Origin: Nonomuraea fuscirosea
GTDB taxonomy: Bacteria; Actinomycetota; Actinomycetes; Streptosporangiales; Streptosporangiaceae
DNA: 64,000 nt
Assembly: GCF_003001935.1 (NCBI RefSeq)
Contig: NZ_PVNG01000036.1
Span: 1-64,000 of the forward strand
Direction of reading: 5' to 3'
The notes below the pieces were generated by a model, which was given only the letters and a program-made list of their open reading frames with translations, was not told the DNA's origin and did not search any database. Each line of letters begins with the position of its first letter. Position 1 is the first letter of the stretch. Both the position numbers and the translations under genes were made by a program. Shown piece after piece: positions 41,598-48,343 of the stretch.

Positions 41598-42389
41598 TCA
41601 CGGGCGGGTGGCGGCGGCCACGAACAGCGGCAGGGCCAGGAAGAGCCGGTCGCGCCGCCCCCGTTCGCGCTGCTCGGTGAGCCACGCCTCGGCCTGCGCG
41701 GCGCTGATCGACCCGGCCGAACGCGCCCGCTCCGCGAGGTCGGCCAGCACGGGCACCGCCGCCGCGCCCGTGAGGACCCAGGTGTGGACCTCCACGGTGA
41801 CGTCGATGAAGCCGGCGTCGAGGAGGAGGTTGCGGTGACGGCGGGCGACGCGCGGGCCGGTGACCAGGTCGGCGCGGGCGTGCACGACGGTACGGGTGAG
41901 CGCGGCGTCGTCGGAGTCGACGACGTAGGTGTCCCAGTCCTGCCCGATCAGCACGATGCGCCCGCCCGGAGCCAGCACGCGCCGCGCCTCGGCGACCGCG
42001 CGGGCGGGGTCGTCCAGGATGTGGTACAGCTTCTCGGCCCGGTAACCGCTCAGCTCGCCGTCGGCGAACGGCAGCGCGTAGGCGCCCGCCACGCGGAAGT
42101 CTGCTGCGGGCCATCGCCGGCCGGCCACCTCGATCATCCGCTCGTCGAGGTCCACGCCGACCGGCCGCGCACCCCGTCCGGCCATCTCCCCCACCGCGCG
42201 GCCGGCCCCGCACCCGACGTCGGCGATCGCCGCGCCCGGCGCGAGGCCGAGGAGTTCGTAGGAGCGGGCGCGCAGGCCGGCCGCCCCGGGGAGTTCGTCG
42301 CCGAGGTCGAGCAGGGCGATGAGCGCGTCGGTCTGCTCGCTGGTACGGCCCGTGCCCGGCGTCCTGTCCAGGTTCGTGTTCGTGTCCAT
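41598..42389 (-). CDS. SAM-dependent methyltransferase under a MerR-type promoter
   Basis: A 263-residue class I methyltransferase. SAM motif I IADVGCGAGRAVGEMA (about residues 55-70), PVGVDLDERMIEVA (motif II Asp), YALPFADGELSG, and RVLAPGGRIVLIGQDWDTYVVDS follow the UbiE/Methyltransf_11 order. The substrate is unknown. Its promoter has the long spacer and inner dyad of MerR-family regulation, so it may be induced by a thiol-reactive compound, metal or drug and could methylate and detoxify it. Confidence 0.88.
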   Translation of the reverse strand: MDTNTNLDRTPGTGRTSEQTDALIALLDLGDELPGAAGLRARSYELLGLAPGAAIADVGCGAGRAVGEMAGRGARPVGVDLDERMIEVAGRRWPAADFRVAGAYALPFADGELSGYRAEKLYHILDDPARAVAEARRVLAPGGRIVLIGQDWDTYVVDSDDAALTRTVVHARADLVTGPRVARRHRNLLLDAGFIDVTVEVHTWVLTGAAAVPVLADLAERARSAGSISAAQAEAWLTEQRERGRRDRLFLALPLFVAAATRP

Positions 42390-42396
42390 GGGGGCG

Positions 42397-42427
42397 ATCC
42401 TGCGACTTCAAGTCCGCTTGAAGTCAA
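42397..42427 (-). promoter_or_regulatory. MerR-family type promoter with 19-base spacer
   Basis: On the minus strand -35 TTGACT (42427-42422) and -10 CAGGAT (42402-42397) are 19 bases apart, too far for normal use. Between them lies the perfect dyad ACTTCAAG-N4-CTTGAAGT (42405-42424). This is the layout activated by MerR-family proteins through DNA twisting. No merR-type gene is in the window. Confidence 0.72.
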
Positions 42428-42574
42428 GCGACCGCCCCGGGCAGGTGAGCACCACCCGCACCGGCGACGAAGCCCGGCGCGCCGGGTGACCACCTGGAGG
42501 AAGGTCACCCGGCAGCGGCCGGGCGGAGCCGCCGGTCAGGCCGCGCGGTGCACCCGGCGCGGCCGAGCCGGTCG

Positions 42575-43981
42575 TCAGGCTCTCGCTGTGCAGGCGCCCG
42601 GCCGGGGAGCCCTGGCCGTGATCAGGTAGCGGTCGATCTGCCGCTCCAGGCAGGTGGACCCGCCGGCGTAGGCCGTGTGACCGTCGCCGTTCTTCGTCAG
42701 CAGCACGCCCTTCGACAGCTGCGCCGCCAGCGCCTTGGCCAGCGCGTACGGCGTCGCCGGGTCACGAGTCGTGCCCACCACGACGATCGGCGGCGAGCCG
42801 TGGGCCCGCACTTTCTTGGTGAACCTCTTGCCCTTGACCGGCCAGTACGGGCAGCGCAGCTCGGGCCGGTCCAGGCACTGGATGGCCCGGAGCGCCTCCA
42901 GCGTGTTGGCGTACGTGCCGTCCTCCCGGCGCCCGTTGTACAGGTCGGCGAGACGCAGCAGCAGCGAGCCGTCGCCCTTGAACCCCTGGGCCAGCGCCAG
43001 ACGCAGCGTCGGCCAGTACGCCACTCCGTACAACGCCTGCTGGACCCCGGTGCGCACGACCGCCTCGCTCACCTGGCGGCCGTCGTAGGTGTTGCGCAGG
43101 GGCGCGCGATCGGCCCGCTGGTACAGCGCGTCGATCCGCTTGACCGCCGCACGCACCGAGTGCTTCTTGAACGGGCAGCCCTTGGCCTTGAAGCAGTCGC
43201 GCAGGAACGACTCCAGCGCCGTCCCGAAGCCCGCGGCCTGGCTCTGGACGAACTCGCCGCCCGACTGGTTGGGGTCCTCGGCGCCGTCCAGCACCATGGC
43301 GCGGATCCGCCTCGGGAACAGGTCGGCGTACCGGGCGCCCAGGTAGGTGCCGTACGACCAGCCGAGGTAGGTCAGGCGGGAGTCGCCCAGCGCCGAACGC
43401 ATCACGTCCATGTCGCGCGCGGCCTCGCCGGTGCCGACATGGGCGAGCAGGTCCTTGCCCGCGTTGGTCGCGCACGCCTTCGCGAACGTCTTCGCCCACA
43501 TCCTGGCCTGCTTGAGCTCGGCCTTGGTGTCGGGCGTCGGGTCGGTGGAGTAGTAGGCGTCCAGGCCCAGCGTACCCAGGCAGCGTACCGGGGCCGATCC
43601 GCCCACGCCGCGCGGGTCGAAGCTCACGATGTCGAACCGCCGGCGCAGTGAGGCCGACACGATCGTCCTGCTCACCTTCAAGCTGTCCACTCCCGAGACT
43701 CCGGGACCGCCGAAGTTGAGCACCAGCGAGCCGATCTTCTTTCCGGTGGCGGGAAGGCGGATGAGGCTGATCTTAATCCGTTTCCCGGCCGGCTTCGAAT
43801 AGTCGAGTGGAACCTTCAATGTGGCGCACTGGAAGCCGCCACCGCACGCTGACCAGGCCAGACGCTGTCCATAAAAATCGGAGACCCGGCCGGGCGCCGT
43901 GGCGTTCGCCGTACCGGCCAGGCCGGTCATGGCGATCACGGCGGCGATCACGGGCGAAATGATGATGATGAAACGTCGCAT
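42575..43981 (-). CDS. Secreted tripeptidyl aminopeptidase-like alpha/beta hydrolase
   Basis: A 468-residue secreted serine peptidase. Signal peptide of about 27 residues (IIIISPVIAAVIAMTG, cleavage near ANA-TA). The catalytic fold shows LNFGGPGVSGV (oxyanion region), FDPRGVGGS, nucleophile elbow GWSYG with Ser209, and late TTRDPATPY (Asp) and NGDGHTAY (His). The pairing with a C-terminal TAP-like domain is that of Streptomyces SlpD/SlpE and tripeptidyl aminopeptidases, which trim peptides outside the cell. It has six or more Cys likely in disulfides. Monocistronic. Confidence 0.9.
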   Translation of the reverse strand: MRRFIIIISPVIAAVIAMTGLAGTANATAPGRVSDFYGQRLAWSACGGGFQCATLKVPLDYSKPAGKRIKISLIRLPATGKKIGSLVLNFGGPGVSGVDSLKVSRTIVSASLRRRFDIVSFDPRGVGGSAPVRCLGTLGLDAYYSTDPTPDTKAELKQARMWAKTFAKACATNAGKDLLAHVGTGEAARDMDVMRSALGDSRLTYLGWSYGTYLGARYADLFPRRIRAMVLDGAEDPNQSGGEFVQSQAAGFGTALESFLRDCFKAKGCPFKKHSVRAAVKRIDALYQRADRAPLRNTYDGRQVSEAVVRTGVQQALYGVAYWPTLRLALAQGFKGDGSLLLRLADLYNGRREDGTYANTLEALRAIQCLDRPELRCPYWPVKGKRFTKKVRAHGSPPIVVVGTTRDPATPYALAKALAAQLSKGVLLTKNGDGHTAYAGGSTCLERQIDRYLITARAPRPGACTARA

Positions 43982-44099
43982 AAGGAAAAAGTGACCGCTT
44001 AACCTTGCGGCCCTCTTTAAAGGCGCTGGAATAGATCGCTTGCAAGAACGCCCGCGCCATGGCCGCGCGCCGCCGTCCTTTCGTGACCGCGCGCCGCCG

Positions 44100-44540
44100 T
44101 CAGGGCGCGGAGCGCTCCGGGGCGCGCAGGCCCGCGATGATGCGGTCGAGGGCGGCCAGGTCCGCGGGGTCCAGGGCGAGCAGGGAGCGCGGCGGGCGGG
44201 CCAGGATGCGCTCGGCCTCCTCGGCGACCGCCGTTCCCGCCGCCGTCAGCGTGACGATCCTGCTCCGGCGGTCACCCGGGGCGATGCTGCGGGTCACGTA
44301 GCCGCGCCGCTCCAGGTCGTCCACCATCAGCGTGGTGTACGGCTTGTCGGTGGCCAGCTCGGCGGTCAGCTCCCGCATCGTCATCGGCCCGGCCAGCAGC
44401 CGGCGCAGCGCCTTGACCCGGAAGAAGCTCATGCCGAGCGTCTCGGCCACCTCCTTGCGACGGTCCTCCTGGCGCAGGACGAGGTCGTACATGCCGGACC
44501 AGACGCGGGAAACCGCCTCCTGGTCGGGGGTGTCGCTCAT
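44100..44540 (-). CDS. MarR-family transcriptional regulator
   Basis: A 146-residue winged-helix regulator. The DNA-binding core reads MTMRELTAELATDKPYTTLMVDDLERRGYVTRSIAPGDRRSRIVTLT. ATG 44540 overlaps the TGA of the upstream MFS gene (ATGA), so regulator and pump are made together. The 15-base palindrome at the pump promoter is the probable operator. Ligand unknown, presumably a pump substrate. Confidence 0.92.
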   Translation of the reverse strand: MSDTPDQEAVSRVWSGMYDLVLRQEDRRKEVAETLGMSFFRVKALRRLLAGPMTMRELTAELATDKPYTTLMVDDLERRGYVTRSIAPGDRRSRIVTLTAAGTAVAEEAERILARPPRSLLALDPADLAALDRIIAGLRAPERSAP

Positions 44541-46018
44541 GAGGTGTACGCCGTTCCTTCCGCGGTGGGGGCGAGCCGTGCGGCGGTGCGGGCGGCGCTG
44601 TCGCGGGCCCAGCCGGTCGTGGTCAGGATACCGAGCAGGAGGATCACCAGTCCGGCGCCGGCCACGATCCACCAGCCGATGCGGCTGGCCACGGGGAAGC
44701 CGGTGGCGAACGGGCCGGACACCGCCGAGGTGACCAGCGAGCCGATGACCGCTACGCCGAGCACCTGCCCGATCTGCCGGCTGGTGGAGGCCACCGCCGC
44801 GGCCACCCCGGCCCTGGCGCGCGGCATGCCGGACACGGCGGTGTTCGTGATCGGCGCGTTCACCATGCCGAACCCCAGCCCGAACAGCACGTACGCGACC
44901 ATGAGCCGCCACAGCGGCATGTCCGCAGACAGGCCCGTCAGGACCAGCCCGCTGAGCGTCAGGCCGGTCCCGGCCACGACCAGCGGCACGCGCGGCCCGG
45001 CGCTGCCGACGATCCGGCCGGCCAGGGGCGCGCAGACCACGGTCAAGCCGGCCATGGGCAGCGTGTAGAGCCCGGCGTGCAGGGCGGACAGGCCCAGCAC
45101 GTCCTGGAGATAGAGGGTGTTGAGGAACAGGAACCCGCCCAGCGCGGCCAGGGCGCACACGGCGATCACGGTGGCTCCCGCGAACGGGACGCTGCGGAAG
45201 AAGCGCAGGTCGATCAGTGGTTCGGCGCGGCGCAGCTCGTACGGCACCAGGCAGGCCAGCGCCAGCGCGGCGACCGCGAAGCAGGCCAGCGTCCGCGGCG
45301 AGCCCCAGCCGGCCGCCGGCGCCTCGATGAAGGCGTACGTCACGGTCGTCAGCACCACGATGACCAGCAGCTGGCCGACCGGGTCCATCCGGCGGGCGCG
45401 CGGCGCGCGCGACTCCGGCACGAACAGCGCGCACAGCACGAACGCGGCCAGCCCCACCGGGATGTTGATCCAGAAGATCGCCTGCCAGCCGGCCGACTCC
45501 ACCAGGCTGCCGCCGACCAGCGGGCCGAGCGCCATGCTGACGCCGACCACGCTGCCCCACACGCCGATGGCCCTGGCCCGCTCGCGCGGCTCGGTGAAGG
45601 TGTTCGTGATGATCGACATGGCGACCGGGTTGAGCATGGAGCCGCCGACGGCCTGCAGCGCCCGCGCCGCGATGAGCCAGCCGAGGCCGGGCGCGAGCGA
45701 GCACATGAGCGAGCCGAGCGTGAACAGCACCAGCCCCGTCTGAAACGTGCGGCGGCGGCCGAACCGGTCCCCGGTCGAGCCGGCCAGCATGAGAAGGCTC
45801 GCCAGCACCACCGTGTAGGCGTCGATGATCCACTGCAGGCCGGAGACGGAGGCGTTCAGGTCGCGGCGGATGGCGGGCAGCGCGATGTTCACGATCGTGT
45901 TGTCCAGCCCGACGATGAACAGGCTCATGCAGCAGATGCCGAGGACGAGCATCCGCCGGCGGGGGATGAGCACGGGGGCCGAGTCAGGCGGGGCGGAGAC
46001 CCGCCCGGTTATCGACAT
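44537..46018 (-). CDS. DHA2 (EmrB/QacA)-type MFS drug exporter
   Basis: A 493-residue, 14-helix proton antiporter. Motif A variants LAGSTGDRFGRRRTFQTG, motif B-region WLIAARALQAVGGSMLNPVAMSI, and motif C GVSMALGPLVGGSLVESAGWQAIFWINIPVGL (residues about 150-180) are clear. It expels drugs or dyes from the membrane. The ATG at 46018 lies six bases after a perfect TATAAT, so the mRNA is probably leaderless, and it forms an operon with the MarR gene. Confidence 0.92.
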   Translation of the reverse strand: MSITGRVSAPPDSAPVLIPRRRMLVLGICCMSLFIVGLDNTIVNIALPAIRRDLNASVSGLQWIIDAYTVVLASLLMLAGSTGDRFGRRRTFQTGLVLFTLGSLMCSLAPGLGWLIAARALQAVGGSMLNPVAMSIITNTFTEPRERARAIGVWGSVVGVSMALGPLVGGSLVESAGWQAIFWINIPVGLAAFVLCALFVPESRAPRARRMDPVGQLLVIVVLTTVTYAFIEAPAAGWGSPRTLACFAVAALALACLVPYELRRAEPLIDLRFFRSVPFAGATVIAVCALAALGGFLFLNTLYLQDVLGLSALHAGLYTLPMAGLTVVCAPLAGRIVGSAGPRVPLVVAGTGLTLSGLVLTGLSADMPLWRLMVAYVLFGLGFGMVNAPITNTAVSGMPRARAGVAAAVASTSRQIGQVLGVAVIGSLVTSAVSGPFATGFPVASRIGWWIVAGAGLVILLLGILTTTGWARDSAARTAARLAPTAEGTAYTS

Positions 46019-46053
46019 ATAATGATTATATTCGCATAACTAAGTACCTTGAA
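46017..46053 (-). promoter_or_regulatory. MFS promoter with 15-base MarR palindrome
   Basis: ATATAAT-G-ATTATAT (46017-46031) is a perfect palindrome that contains the -10 TATAAT (46030-46025 on the minus strand) and touches the start codon. A weak -35 TTCAAG (46053-46048) is 17 bases upstream. A bound MarR dimer would cover the promoter and the leaderless start together. Confidence 0.75.
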
Positions 46054-46076
46054 ACCGCATCGAGCGGGCCCGGACG

Positions 46077-47330
46077 CTACACGGGCGAGCCGAACCCGAT
46101 GCCTTCGCCGCCGTCCTCAAGCTCCAGCAGCCCCTCGATGCCGTTCTCGAGGAACCGGGCGGTCTCCGCGGCGCGGGGCAGCATGGTCTTCTCGTACGTA
46201 CGGACGGCGTCGCCGACCGTGGCGGAGCCGGCCAGCGCGAGCGCGAGTTCGCAGGCGTCCAGCATGGCCAGGTTGGCGCCGACGCCCAGCGGGGGCATGA
46301 GGTGGGCGGCGTCGCCGAGCAGGGTCACGGCGGGGTCGTGCTCCCAGGCGTGCGGCACGGGCAGGGCGAACAGCGGGCGGTCCACGTACGGGCCGTCGTT
46401 GTCGGCGATCATCCGGAGCATGGACGGCGACCAGCCGGAGAAGGCGTCCAGCAGCCGGGCGCGGATCCCGGCGGTGTCGCCGGCGTCCAGCCCGCTCGCC
46501 GCGATCCAGCCCTGGGGCAGGCGCTGGACGATGTAGACCCGGATGTGGTCGCCGCTGTTGCGCTGGGCGAACAGGGCGCGGTCGCCGTCGGCGGCGAGGG
46601 CGCCGCCCTGCCCGACGAGCGCGGCCAGGGCGGGGTGCGCGTTCTCGACGTCGTGGAACCAGGCCTCCAGGAAGCCGGCCCCGATGTAGCGCGGCACGGC
46701 CGCCGACACCGCCGGGCGGACCCGGGAGAACGCGCCGTCGGCCCCGATGACCAGGTCGGCCTCGACGGCCGTCCCGTCACGGAACCGCAGCCACCTCGGA
46801 CCACCCTCCCGGCCACCACCCGAGCCGTCTTTCACCCCGTCACCCGAACCGCCGCCCGGGCCGCCGCCCGGGCCGCCGCCCGGGCCGCCATCCGGGCCGC
46901 CATCCGGGCCGTCGCCGGGGCCGCTGACCGCTTCGAGGGCGTGGTCCCATCGCACGGTGCCCGGCTCCAGCGAGTCGAGCAGCAGCTTGCGCAGCACGCC
47001 CCGGTCGATCTCAGGGCGGGACAGCTCGCCCTCGTCCGGAAGGTGACGGCGCACGATCCGGCCCGCCGGATCGAGCCGGCGCATCTCCTGCCCCTCCGGG
47101 CGGGCCAGCCGGAAGAACTCCTCGATCAGGCCGGCCTCGCGCAGGGCGATCTGCCCGTCGTCGGCGTGCAGGTCGAGGGTGCCGCCCTGGTCACGGGCCC
47201 GTGGATGCGGGTCGCGGTCGTAGACCGTCACGGGGATGCCGTGGTTCTGCAGGATGCGGGCGCAGGTGAGCCCGCCGGGACCCGCTCCGACGACGGCGAT
47301 CCTGGCGGCGGCCGGTGCTGGTGAGCGCAT
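46077..47330 (-). CDS. TetX-like FAD-dependent monooxygenase with Gly-rich insert
   Basis: A 417-residue group A flavoprotein hydroxylase. FAD motifs are IAVVGAGPGGLTCARILQNHG (start), RPEIDRGVLRKLLLDSL (Arg contact), DLVIGADGAFSRVR (DG motif) and TLLGDAAHLMPPLGVGAN (GD motif). Order and spacing resemble TetX-type tetracycline destructases and other drug or aromatic hydroxylases; tetracycline activity cannot be claimed. About 40 residues of Gly/Pro/Asp repeats (roughly 136-175) are inserted between the Arg contact and the DG motif, encoded by 12-base tandem units. Divergent from a TetR gene. Confidence 0.88.
   Translation of the reverse strand: MRSPAPAAARIAVVGAGPGGLTCARILQNHGIPVTVYDRDPHPRARDQGGTLDLHADDGQIALREAGLIEEFFRLARPEGQEMRRLDPAGRIVRRHLPDEGELSRPEIDRGVLRKLLLDSLEPGTVRWDHALEAVSGPGDGPDGGPDGGPGGGPGGGPGGGSGDGVKDGSGGGREGGPRWLRFRDGTAVEADLVIGADGAFSRVRPAVSAAVPRYIGAGFLEAWFHDVENAHPALAALVGQGGALAADGDRALFAQRNSGDHIRVYIVQRLPQGWIAASGLDAGDTAGIRARLLDAFSGWSPSMLRMIADNDGPYVDRPLFALPVPHAWEHDPAVTLLGDAAHLMPPLGVGANLAMLDACELALALAGSATVGDAVRTYEKTMLPRAAETARFLENGIEGLLELEDGGEGIGFGSPV
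46849..46920 (-). repeat. 12-base tandem repeat inside the monooxygenase gene
   Basis: About six units of GCCGCCCGGGCC or close variants encode alternating Gly-Gly-Pro-Gly/Asp in the FAD monooxygenase. The insertion keeps the reading frame and lies in a surface loop between conserved FAD motifs, so the enzyme may tolerate it. Confidence 0.8.
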
Positions 47331-47408
47331 GACTTGTCCTCTCGTTCATGACCCTCGCGAAGCCGCGGGGGCTCCGTGGAACGAGCTCCACAAAAGCAGA
47401 CTCGATTA

Positions 47409-47431
47409 AAAAGTGCAACCAGTCAACTTTT
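47409..47431. promoter_or_regulatory. Candidate TetR operator and monooxygenase promoter
   Basis: AAAAGT (47409-47414) and ACTTTT (47426-47431) form an inverted repeat with an 11-base spacer. On the minus strand the same stretch contains TTGACT, a good -35 for the monooxygenase gene. A weak TTGAAC…TAGGGT pair on the plus strand would start the TetR mRNA near its ATG. Confidence 0.6.
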
Positions 47432-47462
47432 GAACCGGGACCACCTTTGCTAGGGTGTCCGT

Positions 47463-48080
47463 ATGGACAAGCCACCCGTCGTCGGCCGCCGCGAGCGCAA
47501 GAAGGCGGCCACCCGTCAGGCGATCGCCGACGCCGCACTGGAGCTGTTCCTGGAGCGCGGCTACGACGGGGTGAGCATCAGGGACATCGCCGACGCCGCC
47601 GACGTGTCGACCACGACGCTGTTCAAGCACTTCCCCGGCAAGGAGGCCCTGGTCTTCGACCAGGAGGAGAATCTGGAGGCGGAGCTGATCGGCGCCGTAC
47701 GTCAGCGCCCCGCCGGTCAGAGCGTCATCGACGCGCTGCGCGAGCACGCCCTCAGGTCCTGGCTCCCCGTCGCGACCCACCCGCGCTGGGCCGAGTTCAG
47801 CCGGCTCCTCGACTCCACACCGGTGCTCCGCGAATACGCCAAGCGCATGTGGACCCGCCACGCGGACGCGCTCAGCGCCGCCATCGCCGACGACGCGGGG
47901 GTCGGCCACGACGACCTCGCCTGCCAGGCCCTCGCCCGGTTCGTCCTGGAGATCCCGGCACTCACCCGAAGCCGCCCGGACCATCGGGCCGCCGTCGAGG
48001 AGCTCTTCGACCTCCTCACCCACGGCTGGCGCCCGCCCGTGCCCGCGAAAGGTCAGGCCCGGCTACCCGCTCCCCAGTAG
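47463..48080 (+). CDS. TetR/AcrR-family regulator of the TetX-like gene
   Basis: A 205-residue regulator. Helix-turn-helix: AIADAALELFLERGYDGVSIRDIADAADVSTTTLFKHFPGKEALVF (about residues 20-65), then a helical ligand domain with the actinobacterial RPDHRAAVEELFDLL ending. It is divergent from the FAD monooxygenase across 132 bases that contain a dyad. The 3' end overlaps by 28 bases a small convergent frame. Confidence 0.9.
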   Translation: MDKPPVVGRRERKKAATRQAIADAALELFLERGYDGVSIRDIADAADVSTTTLFKHFPGKEALVFDQEENLEAELIGAVRQRPAGQSVIDALREHALRSWLPVATHPRWAEFSRLLDSTPVLREYAKRMWTRHADALSAAIADDAGVGHDDLACQALARFVLEIPALTRSRPDHRAAVEELFDLLTHGWRPPVPAKGQARLPAPQ

Positions 48081-48253
48081 AACGGGCCGAAGGTGGGGTG
48101 CACCTCGACGCGCCAGCCGGTTCGGGCCGGCCGCCGTTCGAGGTCGCGCGGCCGGTGCGGAACCTCGACGATCCGATACGCGCTCCCGTCCAGGAGCCGC
48201 CGCCGGATGCTCGCCGGGGAGTGCTTGCAGAGGTGCGCCGTCAGCGATGTCAT
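48053..48253 (-). CDS. Possible small protein, 66 residues, unrecognised
   Basis: An ORF from ATG 48253 whose composition (RIVEVPHRP, GWRVEVHPTFGPFYWGAG) looks like real protein rather than antisense noise. It overlaps the end of the TetR gene by 28 bases in the convergent orientation and is 90 bases from the start of the divergent P-type ATPase gene. No ribosome site stands out, and I know no family. It could be a translated remnant. Confidence 0.35.
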   Translation of the reverse strand: MTSLTAHLCKHSPASIRRRLLDGSAYRIVEVPHRPRDLERRPARTGWRVEVHPTFGPFYWGAGSRA

Positions 48254-48343
48254 GAGACGACTGTCACCGAACGACCGCCGGACTGCGACACCCATCGGGC
48301 CGGGCGGGGGTGAGGTGGGTGTTCTCGCGGGGAGGAGACGACC

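Noticed and set aside
46077..47330. Definite tetracycline-inactivating TetX
   Set aside because: FAD motifs are shared by many group A hydroxylases; substrate residues cannot be judged and a large insert is present.
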